Shown in pieces: positions 18,648 through 27,326 of a stretch of 64,000 bases of DNA. Location: NCBI RefSeq assembly GCF_040829825.1, contig NZ_JBFOLH010000002.1; one strand, written 5' to 3'. The DNA is from Leadbetterella sp040829825. Its GTDB lineage: Bacteria > Bacteroidota > Bacteroidia > Cytophagales > Spirosomataceae. The position numbers and the translations under genes were made by a program. Under the pieces are notes generated by a model, which made no database searches, was not told where the DNA came from, and saw only the letters and a program-made list of their open reading frames with translations. The stretch's first letter is position 1; each line of letters opens with the position of its first letter.

Positions 18648-19892
18648 TTATTCGAATTCCTTCTTCAGGATATCGAATACTTCTTCGATCGTCTCCTCCT
18701 CCAGAGGGGTTCTTCTCACCAGGTCTTCTTTCGGTACATTCAGAACAGACTTGGCGGTATCGAGGCCGATTTTACGGAATTCGAGGAGTATCCACTCTTC
18801 TATCTCATCCGTAAATTCCATCAGATCCACGTCTTCTTCCTCAACCACACCGTCAATATCACGGAATACGTCGATTTCGAGCCCGATCAGCTTACTGGCC
18901 AGCTTGATGTTCAGTCCGCCCTTACCGATGGCCAGTGAAACCTGGTCGGGTTTTAAAAATACCGATACCCTTTCGGCGGATTCATCAAACCTTACGTTAC
19001 TGATTTTAGCAGGACTCAGTGCTCTGGAGATCAGGAGATGAATATTGTCCGTCCACTGGATCACGTCAATATTTTCATTTTCCAGCTCACGAACGATGGA
19101 ATGGATACGGGAACCCTTCATACCAACACATGCTCCCACCGGGTCAATCCTGTCATCAAACGATTCAACCGCCACTTTGGCCCTTTCCCCTGGTTCTCTA
19201 ACAATTTTTCGTATAGAAATAATTCCATCCTGGATCTCGGGAATCTCCAGCTCAAACAATCTTTCCAGGAAAACCGGTGATGTTCTGGAAAGGGTAAGCT
19301 TGGGATTTCCGTTGTGAATTTCTACCTTGTGGATGATGGCGCGGATACTGGACCCTTTCTTGAAGCGGTCTTTCGGGATCTGTTCTCCTTTGGGTAGGGA
19401 GAGCTCGTTTCCTTCTTCATCCATACAAATCACCTCGCGGCTGAGAATCTGGTACACTTCTACGGTAACCAGCTCACCCACCTGGTCTTTGTACTGGTCA
19501 TACAACATTTCCTTTTCCAGGTCTTTTACTTTCTGGATAAGGGTCTGGCGGGCCGTCTGAACGATCCGTCTGCCGAAATCTTCAATTTTCACGGATTCTG
19601 CCACTTCTTCACCGATCTCAAAGTCAGGCTCGATCTTTTGTGCTTCTGACAGCGGAATTTTATCGTGATCCCAGATATCTTCCGAGTTATCGTCAACAAT
19701 TTCCCGCTTCCTCCACATTTCCAGGTCACCGCTTTCGGGGTTCAGGATAATATCAAAGTTATGATCTTCCCCGTAAGCTTTACGGATCATGGTCCTGAGC
19801 ACATCTTCCAGGATGGCGATCATGGTAGGCCGGTCTATGTTCTTTTCTCGTGCAAACTCCGCGAACGATTCAATTAAATCTCCACTTGACAT
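18648..19892 (-). CDS. nusA: Transcription termination/antitermination factor NusA
   Basis: The 414-residue protein has the NusA N-terminal RNA polymerase-binding domain, an S1 domain near 135-200, and two KH domains. DPVGACVGMKGSRIHSIVRELENE and VSLAIGKGGLNIKLASKLIG mark the KH part. A short acidic tail follows, without the tandem acidic repeats of E. coli NusA, which is usual outside Gammaproteobacteria. It lies 14 bp after rimP and upstream of infB. Confidence 0.97.
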   Translation of the reverse strand: MSSGDLIESFAEFAREKNIDRPTMIAILEDVLRTMIRKAYGEDHNFDIILNPESGDLEMWRKREIVDDNSEDIWDHDKIPLSEAQKIEPDFEIGEEVAESVKIEDFGRRIVQTARQTLIQKVKDLEKEMLYDQYKDQVGELVTVEVYQILSREVICMDEEGNELSLPKGEQIPKDRFKKGSSIRAIIHKVEIHNGNPKLTLSRTSPVFLERLFELEIPEIQDGIISIRKIVREPGERAKVAVESFDDRIDPVGACVGMKGSRIHSIVRELENENIDVIQWTDNIHLLISRALSPAKISNVRFDESAERVSVFLKPDQVSLAIGKGGLNIKLASKLIGLEIDVFRDIDGVVEEEDVDLMEFTDEIEEWILLEFRKIGLDTAKSVLNVPKEDLVRRTPLEEETIEEVFDILKKEFE

Positions 19893-19906
19893 ACGTGTAT
19901 TTCGTT

Positions 19907-20362
19907 TTATTTGAATGAAATGATGACTTTCGCCTCCCGGATCTCCTCCAGGGGCAGCGTCACCGCTTCGGGTTTTATTTTCTTTTTGGCTTCGGGCTCA
20001 ATGACCACTGTGCCGTTATTTACTTCTGTCAGCTTTCCTTTGATCTCGCTGCCGTCGGTTTTCGTGATCCGGAGGCTCCTGCCGATATTCTTCACATACT
20101 GGCGCTCAAATTTCAGGGGGCTGTCGGCGCCCGGCGAAGAAACTTCCAGGGTGAAGGCATCGTCAATGATCTCCTCCAGGCGGTTGCCCAGCTCACGACT
20201 GAAAGCGGTACACTCATCAATGGTAATTCCCGTATCCGAATCCAGGAAAACGGTAACTTTCCGTTTGATCTTCGAATCAGATACCACAATATCAACCACA
20301 TAGTAGTCGGTTTCGGCGATCTGCCCGTCCACCAGCCTGATAACAGTTTCTTTCAGTGACAT
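19907..20362 (-). CDS. rimP: Ribosome maturation factor RimP
   Basis: The 151-residue protein has the RimP signature around VTVFLDSDTGITIDECTAFSRELG and LEVSSPGADSPLKFERQYVKNIGR. It is needed for 30S assembly. It is the first gene of the conserved rimP-nusA-infB operon. The leader between the -7 candidate at 20416 and the start codon carries a terminator-like hairpin (20372-20396). Confidence 0.95.
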   Translation of the reverse strand: MSLKETVIRLVDGQIAETDYYVVDIVVSDSKIKRKVTVFLDSDTGITIDECTAFSRELGNRLEEIIDDAFTLEVSSPGADSPLKFERQYVKNIGRSLRITKTDGSEIKGKLTEVNNGTVVIEPEAKKKIKPEAVTLPLEEIREAKVIISFK

Positions 20363-20371
20363 GTATTAATC

Positions 20372-20396
20372 AAAAAAGGAGGTTTCCACCCCCTCC
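20372..20396 (-). terminator. Terminator-like hairpin in the rimP leader
   Basis: On the minus strand GGAGG, a 9-base loop and CCTCC are followed by six T residues, 10 bp before the rimP ATG. It may be an attenuator of the rimP-nusA-infB operon. The stem is only 5 bp, so this is tentative. Confidence 0.4.
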
Positions 20397-20415
20397 GCTC
20401 CTTGTAAATTTTATG

Positions 20416-20423
20416 CAAAAATA
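20416..20423 (-). promoter_or_regulatory. Putative -7 element for rimP-nusA-infB
   Basis: TATTTTTG on the minus strand matches TAnnTTTG, 54 bp before the rimP start. No convincing -33 element is seen. Confidence 0.45.
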
Positions 20424-20580
20424 CACCTTTTATTTTATTTTTTCAGGTCTCGCCCTAAAATATTCATTCACAGGCTTACGTTCCTGCTAAAAATGAAGCC
20501 ACCGGGCAGAATAAATAAGCTGATATAAGCGCAATCTATCAATTAACTTATTTAATTTGTGGGATGGTCCATGATGCTGA

Positions 20581-21690
20581 ATGATGTTTTTAAGAGCGGT
20601 AGCCGACTTTATTCGAAAGTTTTTCTTTCTGATCAATATCCTGTTCGCATTGTATTCCCTGCTGGTTTACCAGCTGGTGTTCTCTGCTAACATTCAGCAC
20701 TGGATAGGCGGCTTCCTGATGCTCTCGTTCCCGCTGGTGCTGCTCGGAAATCTTTTTTTTGTGGTGGTATGGGCTTTGGGGCGGTCAGCCAAAGCGCTGC
20801 TCTCGCTTGTGCTTCTTTTTATGACCTGGTCTATTAAAGACCGGACCTTCAGATTCGGTTTTGGGGAAAAACAGGAAGGCCGGGTAGATTTTTCACTCCT
20901 GAGCTATAATATCATGTATGCCGATTTCGGAAATTACCGGAAAGGCCATGCCGGGAAAGATACGAAGGGTATTTCGGAGTCAGTGGTGTCTATCCCGGCC
21001 GACATCAAGTGTTTCCAGGAATTTTACAACGACGAAAGTACTTATGAGTTTGACCTGATCCGGAGAACGGCAGGCAAAAACCCGTATTACGTGTACATGC
21101 ATTCGGAAAAGGGTAACGACCGCGGAGAAGGAACCATAGGCCTGGCCACTTTCAGCCGGTATCCCATTATCCGGAAGGAGGAAATGTACTGGCCCACCAA
21201 TAATAACGGCTTGCTGTCGACCGATATCGTGGTGAACGGCGACACCATACGGGTGATCAATTTCCAGTTAAAATCAATGGGGATACGGGTCAATAAAATG
21301 TTTGACAACCGCCACAAGCTCAATAAGAAAGAAACCCGTACCGTACTCAGCCAGCTGAAGAACGGGTTTTCTGACCGGGGAAACGAGGTAGGTGTCCTGG
21401 AGACCTGGATCAGCCGCAGTCCTTACCCGGTTATCGTAGCCGGAGACCTGAATGAGCTGCCTTACGGGTATGCTTACGGCAAGCTTAGGCGGTTGCTGCA
21501 TAACGGCTTTGAAGAAGCCGGTACGGGCTTCGGGTTTACGTATCGTAAGATCCTGAGCTTTCTCCGCATCGATAACCAGTTTTTTGACCCGCAGGGCTTC
21601 CGCATTATCCGGTTCAATACGCTGAACCAGTACAAATATTCCGATCATTACCCGGTGTATGGGGAATATGAGATAGTTTCGGGTAGATAG
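20581..21690 (+). CDS. Membrane-anchored endonuclease/exonuclease/phosphatase family protein
   Basis: The 369-residue protein has three membrane segments in the first ~85 residues, then an EEP (DNase I/sphingomyelinase-like) domain. Visible motifs are LLSYNIMY, KCFQEFYND, ATFSRYPI, VAGDLNELPYGYAY and the closing YSDHYPVYGEY. ATG codons at 20581 and 20584 are both possible. The last five codons and the TAG stop are supplied by the heptad repeat array at 21673. The substrate is unknown (nucleic acid, phospholipid or phosphoinositide-like). Confidence 0.85.
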   Translation: MMFLRAVADFIRKFFFLINILFALYSLLVYQLVFSANIQHWIGGFLMLSFPLVLLGNLFFVVVWALGRSAKALLSLVLLFMTWSIKDRTFRFGFGEKQEGRVDFSLLSYNIMYADFGNYRKGHAGKDTKGISESVVSIPADIKCFQEFYNDESTYEFDLIRRTAGKNPYYVYMHSEKGNDRGEGTIGLATFSRYPIIRKEEMYWPTNNNGLLSTDIVVNGDTIRVINFQLKSMGIRVNKMFDNRHKLNKKETRTVLSQLKNGFSDRGNEVGVLETWISRSPYPVIVAGDLNELPYGYAYGKLRRLLHNGFEEAGTGFGFTYRKILSFLRIDNQFFDPQGFRIIRFNTLNQYKYSDHYPVYGEYEIVSGR

Positions 21691-21756
21691 TTCCGAGTGG
21701 ATAGTTCCGGGTAGATAGTTTCGGGTAGATAGTTCCGAGTGGATAGTTTCGAGTGG
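21673..21756 (+). repeat. Heptanucleotide array, 12 units (ATAGTTC/CGAGTGG)
   Basis: Twelve consecutive 7-mers alternate ATAGTTT or ATAGTTC with CGGGTAG or CGAGTGG, giving a 14-bp superperiod. The array begins inside the EEP gene and includes its stop codon. Its far end is 43 bp from the nadE stop on the opposite strand. Confidence 0.92.
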
Positions 21757-21798
21757 AGGTGACAATGGCGCAACGGCTCCGCTTGTTGGGAGATTTGG

Positions 21799-23784
21799 TT
21801 ATAATCCCGCAAAATACGCCTCCAGCTCTTCCAGCTCTTCTTCAAATGAACCGCTCAGTATAGGGAAACGGCACCAGCTTCTGGGATCCAGGTTATAGGA
21901 ATCCAGGTGAAAACCCGGCGCATACCGCTCTCTTTTCCACTGGTTCCGGCTCCACAGGGTGAAAAAACGCCTGACCCAGTGGTAGAGGTCTTCCCGGCGG
22001 TAGCCCGTTTCCGATTCTTCCAGCAGGCGGAAGCACTCCAGGGGCGATTTCTTGTCGCGGATACCCAGTTGCTCGATCCGGTTCAGAACGGGGTAGGGCA
22101 TAAGGTCTTTTTCATCGGTCTGGGTCTTCTCTTTCGGGCGTAGCTCGGCCGTAGGTTGCAGGGCATTTACATACTGCAATCCCTCCATCCGGATGTGCCG
22201 GCCTTTCACTTCGCAGCCGGTTTTCTCCAGCCAGATCAGCCATTCTCTCAGCCAGGCTTTATCGATGCCTGAAACGGGAGCAATGCTGCCCGCCGTGTCG
22301 CCGTCCATGGTACAGTACCCCACGGCTGCTTCCGAGCGGTTAGAGGTGGTAAGAAGCAGGTGATTGCTCAGATTGGCCAGCAGCCATACGCCCGGGGCGC
22401 GAACCCGCGCCTGGATATTCTGCAGGGGGATATCGTCGGTTTCCCAGCTGAGCGGCCGGCCGATCTTTTCCCCGATGAGGTCGGTATACGCATTTACCAG
22501 CGCATCAATGTCTACCCGGAGAAATTCGGCTCCGCAGTCTTCGGCCAGCGCCCTGGCCGAGTTCAGGGTATCTTCCGAGCTGTTGCGGGTTCCCTGGTAA
22601 AGGGTGGTGATGAGCAGGCGGCTTATGTCTGCGATGGTTCTGCACCCGTTTATGCCCGGAATATACGACAGCTTTTGCCGGAAAGCCTCCAGCCCGATGC
22701 TTTCATCGGCCAGGCGGATCATCAGGGCGCACAGGGCCGTACAGGCGGAAGAGTCGGCCCCGCCGGAGAGCGAAACGGTAAAGCCGTAAGAGCGTGATTT
22801 CCGCAGGTAGTCAAAAAGCCCCAGGCTTACCGCCCGGGCAAATTCTTCTTCTTTCAGATGTCCGCCCTTTTCAAAATTTTCAAGGATATTTCCCGTCACC
22901 TGGGGCTCAAACGAAGTCTCAGGGCGGAAAGAAGAAACTACGGTAAGGGTATCGTCTGCAAATGAAGATTTGATTTTGGATTGCTCGATCCGGTTCTTTT
23001 CAATATCTGCCAGGGCTGTGGTCAGCGTGTGATCGGCATAGCTGAAGCGGTCGCTCGAGGCCAGGAGCTCACCTCCGGAGCTGATCATGGCATCGCCGTC
23101 AAAAATCAGCCGCCCCGATTCATTGCCCAGCAGGTTGGTGTAAACATAGGCGCAGGCAAACGCGCGCGAGGCATCGGTGACCAGCTGTGCACGGGTCTGA
23201 AATTTGCTGAAGGTAAACGGACTGGCGCTGGGATTGAGAATAATATCGGCACCGCGGGCAAACAGGCGGGGGCCGGGGCGATCAGCCACCCAGGCATCTT
23301 CACAGATTTCCACACCCACTTTTATGCCCGAAATATCAAACAGGAGATCGCCGGCAGGGTAGGCCGTACCGTCGACCTGTACAATGGCCGACTGCCCTGC
23401 TTTCCAGCGGTGAAACCAGCGGTCTTCGTAGAAGACCCCGTAATTGGGCAGGTGCTGCTTGCAGACAAACCCCAGGATCTGCCGGTTGGCTACCACTGCC
23501 ACCGTATTGTACGTTTTGTTTTGTATGCGCAGGGGCAGCCCCAGGCAGGTGACCAGTCCTGACGTTTCGGCCACCAGCATCTGAAGGGTATCCAGGCTCC
23601 GTTTCAGAACGTCCGGCGAATAAAAGGCATCCTCGCAGCCGTAACCTGTTATGGCCAGCTCGGGCAGGCAAAGAACCTGCACCCCGTTCTGCCGGGCATT
23701 TTCTATGGCTTCCGTGATGCGTTTCCGGTTTCCTTTCCAGTCGAGGGGAGTCTGGTTAAGTGCGGCGGCTCCTACTTTTAGCAT
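21799..23784 (-). CDS. nadE: Glutamine-dependent NAD+ synthetase
   Basis: The ATG at 23784 (MLKVGAAALNQTPLDW) is preferred over an in-frame ATG at 23817 that lies inside the terminator/promoter region. The product has 661 residues. The N-terminal nitrilase-type glutaminase domain has LCLPELAITGYGCED and the nucleophile Cys in VGVEICEDAWV. The C-terminal synthetase has the PP-loop SLSGGADSSACTAL. It amidates nicotinic acid adenine dinucleotide, taking ammonia from glutamine. The 3' neighbour on the plus strand is the EEP gene with its repeat array. Confidence 0.95.
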   Translation of the reverse strand: MLKVGAAALNQTPLDWKGNRKRITEAIENARQNGVQVLCLPELAITGYGCEDAFYSPDVLKRSLDTLQMLVAETSGLVTCLGLPLRIQNKTYNTVAVVANRQILGFVCKQHLPNYGVFYEDRWFHRWKAGQSAIVQVDGTAYPAGDLLFDISGIKVGVEICEDAWVADRPGPRLFARGADIILNPSASPFTFSKFQTRAQLVTDASRAFACAYVYTNLLGNESGRLIFDGDAMISSGGELLASSDRFSYADHTLTTALADIEKNRIEQSKIKSSFADDTLTVVSSFRPETSFEPQVTGNILENFEKGGHLKEEEFARAVSLGLFDYLRKSRSYGFTVSLSGGADSSACTALCALMIRLADESIGLEAFRQKLSYIPGINGCRTIADISRLLITTLYQGTRNSSEDTLNSARALAEDCGAEFLRVDIDALVNAYTDLIGEKIGRPLSWETDDIPLQNIQARVRAPGVWLLANLSNHLLLTTSNRSEAAVGYCTMDGDTAGSIAPVSGIDKAWLREWLIWLEKTGCEVKGRHIRMEGLQYVNALQPTAELRPKEKTQTDEKDLMPYPVLNRIEQLGIRDKKSPLECFRLLEESETGYRREDLYHWVRRFFTLWSRNQWKRERYAPGFHLDSYNLDPRSWCRFPILSGSFEEELEELEAYFAGL

Positions 23785-23786
23785 TG

Positions 23787-23818
23787 CAAACGTATATTTG
23801 AGCCCAAAGTTAAACAAA
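23787..23818 (-). promoter_or_regulatory. Promoter of nadE (TTTG-N20-TACGTTTG)
   Basis: On the minus strand TTTG (23815-23818) is followed after 20 bp by TACGTTTG (23787-23794), a full -33/-7 match. The -7 ends two bases before the nadE ATG, so the mRNA would be leaderless or nearly so. The -33 is the T-run of the neighbouring terminator. Confidence 0.6.
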
Positions 23819-23848
23819 AAAAGAGAAGCCTGCGCTTCTCTTTTTTGT
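23815..23848. terminator. Bidirectional terminator after the LysM transglycosylase gene
   Basis: AGAGAAGC, the loop CTGC and GCTTCTCT (23822-23841) are flanked by A-rich and T-rich runs on both sides. On the minus strand it ends transcription of the gene that stops at 23867. Confidence 0.88.
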
Positions 23849-23866
23849 TTCTTGCGGTTGCCGTGA

Positions 23867-25432
23867 TCAGGAACGGATCCTGATTTTCTGGCCTACTACC
23901 ACGTTATTTCCTTTCAGGTTATTCCATTTCTTGATGTCGTTTACGGTTACGCCTTCGTACCGTTGAGAAATGTTCCAGAGCGTATCGCCGCGTCTTACGG
24001 TATAGAAAGCAGGCTCTTTCACGTTCTCGGATGATTTTTTAGCCACCAGGCTATTGGCTTTAACCTTCTCGTTTTTGTCTACATATACGGTCAGTGACTC
24101 ACCGGCAAGTACTTTGGAAGAAGATTTCCCGTTCCATTTCTTGATGTCGCTGACGGTTACATCGTACCTATCGGCTATTTTGTTCATGACCTCACCGCGT
24201 TTTACCTTGTGAATTTTCTTCACTTTGCGGGTTACATTTACATAGTCGTCATCCGGGGCGGTAGCGGCAGCCACACTATGCCGGACGGCCACCGGTCTGC
24301 CGATCACAATGGCACCGCCTTCTTCCACCACCGCTTCTGCCGGAGCCGGAGCAGAGGAAGATGAAGAAGCCAGTACGGCTTCTGCCGGTTCGGTACCTAT
24401 GCCGATAGAAAAGGTCTTGCTGGCCGAGTCGAGTATGGTAGCCCGGTTCTCGTTAAAGTAAGCCACCGATGCTGCCGGTAAGGCTATCTCATACCCGTAA
24501 CGGGTCTGGGGTAGTACTGTAGCTTTCAGGTGAGGGTTATACTGCTGGATCTCCTCCAGGGTATTGTTGGTCAGCGCAGCCAGGACTTTCAGGTCTACAT
24601 CGGTATCGATATAAATATTTTCAAGCGCAGGGCTGATGTTCTGCTTTTCAGGAATAATGCCGTGATCCTGTCCGAAGTTCATCAGGTAGGCCAGGGCTAT
24701 GAACTGGGGTACATAATGCCGTGTATCTTTCGGAATATGCGGGTGAAGATCCCAGTAGTTGGTCAGCCCTGTTTTTTTCATGGCCCGGCTGATCCTTCCC
24801 TGTCCGGTATTGTAAGAAGCCAGCGCCAGGTCCCAGTCGTTGAACATGCGGTTCAGGAACTTCAGGTAGCGGCAGGCTGCATCGGTCGATTTCTGGGGGT
24901 GCATGCGCTCATCTACATACTGGTTGATAGACAGGCCGTACTCTTTGCCGGTGAACGACATGAACTGCCACAAACCTACTGCCTTTGCCCTGGATACTGC
25001 CTTCGGGTTAAGACCTGATTCCAGGATGGCCAGGTACTTTAATTCTTCCGGCATGTCATTTTCCTTCAGTATTTTTTCAAAAACCGGGAAATAGACCGAC
25101 ATCTCTTCCATCATGGTCTTGGTGAAATTGGGCCTTCTCTGGGTAAAGTAATTCAGCCAGTATTCCACGCTTTCGTTATAGACCATCGGCATGGTCTTTT
25201 CAATAGACTTTAAACGGGCTTTGATAATTTCAGGATCCAGAACCGTGATGGTGTAAGGAACATGGTCCCGCTCATCCATCACCTCTACCTGGTACGGGTA
25301 GGAAATTTTAACTTCTTCGACGGGTTGCGACTCAACAGACTCTTCATTCACCCCTTCATTAATCTGACCACTTACACTAAAACCAAATCCAACAACCGCA
25401 GAAAAGGTCAAAAATAATTTTGAGAATTTCAT
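23867..25432 (-). CDS. LysM-containing MltD-type membrane-bound lytic transglycosylase
   Basis: The open frame reaches 25489, but a -7 element (TAAATTTG, minus strand 25487-25494) overlaps that ATG, and the ATG at 25432 gives a clean signal peptide (KFSKLFLTFSAVVGFGFSVSGQ). The product has 521 residues. The GH23 domain has the catalytic Glu in AILESGLNPKAVS, VGLWQFMSFTGKEYGL and LASYNTGQGRI, all well kept. Two LysM repeats are near residues 415 and 475 (HKVKRGEVMNKIADRYD, YTVRRGDTLWNISQRYE). It cleaves peptidoglycan in the periplasm. It is monocistronic with its own terminator. Confidence 0.93.
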   Translation of the reverse strand: MKFSKLFLTFSAVVGFGFSVSGQINEGVNEESVESQPVEEVKISYPYQVEVMDERDHVPYTITVLDPEIIKARLKSIEKTMPMVYNESVEYWLNYFTQRRPNFTKTMMEEMSVYFPVFEKILKENDMPEELKYLAILESGLNPKAVSRAKAVGLWQFMSFTGKEYGLSINQYVDERMHPQKSTDAACRYLKFLNRMFNDWDLALASYNTGQGRISRAMKKTGLTNYWDLHPHIPKDTRHYVPQFIALAYLMNFGQDHGIIPEKQNISPALENIYIDTDVDLKVLAALTNNTLEEIQQYNPHLKATVLPQTRYGYEIALPAASVAYFNENRATILDSASKTFSIGIGTEPAEAVLASSSSSAPAPAEAVVEEGGAIVIGRPVAVRHSVAAATAPDDDYVNVTRKVKKIHKVKRGEVMNKIADRYDVTVSDIKKWNGKSSSKVLAGESLTVYVDKNEKVKANSLVAKKSSENVKEPAFYTVRRGDTLWNISQRYEGVTVNDIKKWNNLKGNNVVVGQKIRIRS

Positions 25433-25550
25433 AATGTTTCTAAGAGTTTTCAGCATGCCAATACAATATTCCGGAAAGCTACGCTCCAAATTTAATAAAA
25501 AGAATCAGTAAAAAAATAAAACACACCATAAAAACTGTTTTTTAAGGTGT

Positions 25551-26963
25551 TTATTCTATACTCTTTGCGAAATTTAATAAATCTTTTTCGCCAAATGCCC
25601 GGCCCAGCACCTGGAAGCCGAAGGGCAGGCCTTCGCGGTTTTTACCGTTAGGCACTGAAACGGCGGGCAGGCCGGCCACGTTGGCGTGCACGGTAAATAC
25701 ATCGGCCAGGTATGACTCCATGGCGTTTTGCGTTTTCTTCCCCAGGTCAAAAGCCGGGGTAGGCGTGGTAGGCGATACCAGGAAGTCAACCTCTTCGAGA
25801 AACTTCGCGGTTTTTTTCATGATAACGGTGCGAACCCGCTGGGCACGGGTGTAATACGCATCGTAATAATCGGCGCTTAATATAAAGGTACCGAGCATGA
25901 TGCGCCGCTTTACTTCTTTCCCGAAGCCTTCTCCCCGGCTTTTCCGGTAGAGATCGTCGAGGTTCCGGGCATCTGCGGTCCTGTACCCGTAGCGTATGCC
26001 GTCATAGCGCGCCAGGTTGGAAGAGGCTTCTGCCATGGTGAGCGTATAGTAAACCGGTAAGAGGTATTTCAGCTCGGGAAAGTTCAGCGCTGTGACCTGG
26101 TGGCCCTGTTTTTTCAGCTCTTCCAGCCGGGCCAGGGTGGCATCACGTACCTCCGGGTCGAGACCGGGAGAATCCAGGGCGTCTTTAAAATAACCTATCC
26201 TGGAGGCACGGGGCGCTTCAGCGAAAGAGGCGTATGCTTCTACGGGCAAAGAAGCTGCCGTACTGTCATACTCATCTTTGCCGGCCATGACCTCCAGCAG
26301 GAGGGCAGCGTCAGTCACCGAGCGGGTGATGGGGCCGATGCAGTCAAAAGACGAGGCGTATGCGGCCAGTCCCCAGCGCGAGATCCGCCCGTAAGTAGGC
26401 TTCAGGCCCACGGTTCCGCAGAAAGCGGAAGGCTGGCGTACCGATCCGCCGGTATCTGAGCCAATAGAGGCATGGCACAGGCCGGCGCTGACAGCCACGG
26501 CACTGGCGCCCGAAGAGCCGCCCGGCACTTTTTTCTCGTTGAGGTAATTCAGGGTAGGCCCAAACGCCGATTTCTCGTTGGAAGAACCCATGCCAAACTC
26601 GTCGCAGTTCTGCCGGCCAATGATAATGGCATCTTCATCCAGGAGGCGCTGAACAGCGGTAGCGGAAAATTGGGAAATGAAGCCGTCAAGAATCCGGGAA
26701 CCGCATTGTATCCCGTGATCTTTATAGGCAATAATGTCTTTGAGCCCGATGACCATGCCGGCCAGCTTACCGGCCGTACCGTTCCTGAGCTTTGCAGAGA
26801 CCTGCTGCGCACGCTGCCGGGCCTCGTCGGCATACACGTCGAGGAAAACATTCAGATGCTTCAGCGATTCGATTCTTTCGAGGAAGTGCTCTACGGTTTC
26901 AGCCAGGTCACTTTGTCCGGATATAAGTTGATTTCTGAAAGAGGGATAATCAGAATACTGCAC
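25551..26963 (-). CDS. gatA: Amidase, Asp/Glu-tRNA amidotransferase subunit A (GatA)
   Basis: The frame extends to 26993, but that extension overlaps the tatA terminator, and the homologous N terminus begins at the GTG at 26963 (QYSDYPSFRNQL). The product has 470 residues. The amidase signature includes GLKDIIAYKDHGI (catalytic Lys), PGGSSGASAVAVSAG and IGSDTGGSVRQPSAFCG (Ser-cisSer). VGLKPTYGRISRWGL is typical of GatA. It frees ammonia from glutamine to amidate mischarged Glu-tRNA(Gln) or Asp-tRNA(Asn). gatB and gatC are not in the window. Confidence 0.93.
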   Translation of the reverse strand: MQYSDYPSFRNQLISGQSDLAETVEHFLERIESLKHLNVFLDVYADEARQRAQQVSAKLRNGTAGKLAGMVIGLKDIIAYKDHGIQCGSRILDGFISQFSATAVQRLLDEDAIIIGRQNCDEFGMGSSNEKSAFGPTLNYLNEKKVPGGSSGASAVAVSAGLCHASIGSDTGGSVRQPSAFCGTVGLKPTYGRISRWGLAAYASSFDCIGPITRSVTDAALLLEVMAGKDEYDSTAASLPVEAYASFAEAPRASRIGYFKDALDSPGLDPEVRDATLARLEELKKQGHQVTALNFPELKYLLPVYYTLTMAEASSNLARYDGIRYGYRTADARNLDDLYRKSRGEGFGKEVKRRIMLGTFILSADYYDAYYTRAQRVRTVIMKKTAKFLEEVDFLVSPTTPTPAFDLGKKTQNAMESYLADVFTVHANVAGLPAVSVPNGKNREGLPFGFQVLGRAFGEKDLLNFAKSIE

Positions 26964-26980
26964 CTTTCTTTGGGGGTTTA

Positions 26981-27024
26981 AAACAAAAAACAACAGGTTT
27001 GTGAAGGATCACAAATCTGTTGTT
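26981..27024 (-). terminator. Terminator after tatA
   Basis: AACAACAG-GTTTGTG (26989-27003) pairs with CACAAAT-CTGTTGTT (27010-27024) across a short loop. On the minus strand it runs into a T-rich tract (RC of 26981-26990). Confidence 0.82.
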
Positions 27025-27050
27025 CCGTTATAATCTGCAACTGGATAAAA

Positions 27051-27251
27051 TTAGTCTTCTATTTTGGTTGCCTTTTCGATGTTTTCCTTCACATCTTTGG
27101 TGGCATCCTTAAATTCTTTGATTCCTTTGCCTAAGCCGCGGGCCAGTTCGGGAAGCTTTTTCGCTCCGAAAAACAACAGGATAACAAAAAGGATGACAAA
27201 TATTTCAGAACCTCCCAGAGATCCTAAAAACAATAATGTTGCTAGCTCCAT
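27051..27251 (-). CDS. tatA: Sec-independent translocase subunit TatA
   Basis: The 66-residue protein has one N-terminal membrane helix (GGSEIFVILFVILLFFG) and the hinge FGAKKLPELARGLGKG. An amphipathic helix and charged tail follow. This is the canonical TatA/E form that builds the twin-arginine pore. tatC is not in the window. A -7 candidate TAATTTTG (minus strand, 27275-27282) lies 24 bp upstream. Confidence 0.94.
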   Translation of the reverse strand: MELATLLFLGSLGGSEIFVILFVILLFFGAKKLPELARGLGKGIKEFKDATKDVKENIEKATKIED

Positions 27252-27326
27252 CTCACAAATTTTTTAATGTCCAACAAAATTAGTAACTTTTACGGTAAAT
27301 AAAACCAAAAAATATAAAAAAGTGGT

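Noticed and set aside
21648..21845. Peptides rich in STRNYLPET read from the heptad array
   Set aside because: The 14-bp repeat is simply translated; the period is not a codon multiple that would be kept by selection for protein.
26964..26993. N-terminal extension of GatA
   Set aside because: It overlaps the tatA terminator; the GTG at 26963 gives the family N terminus.
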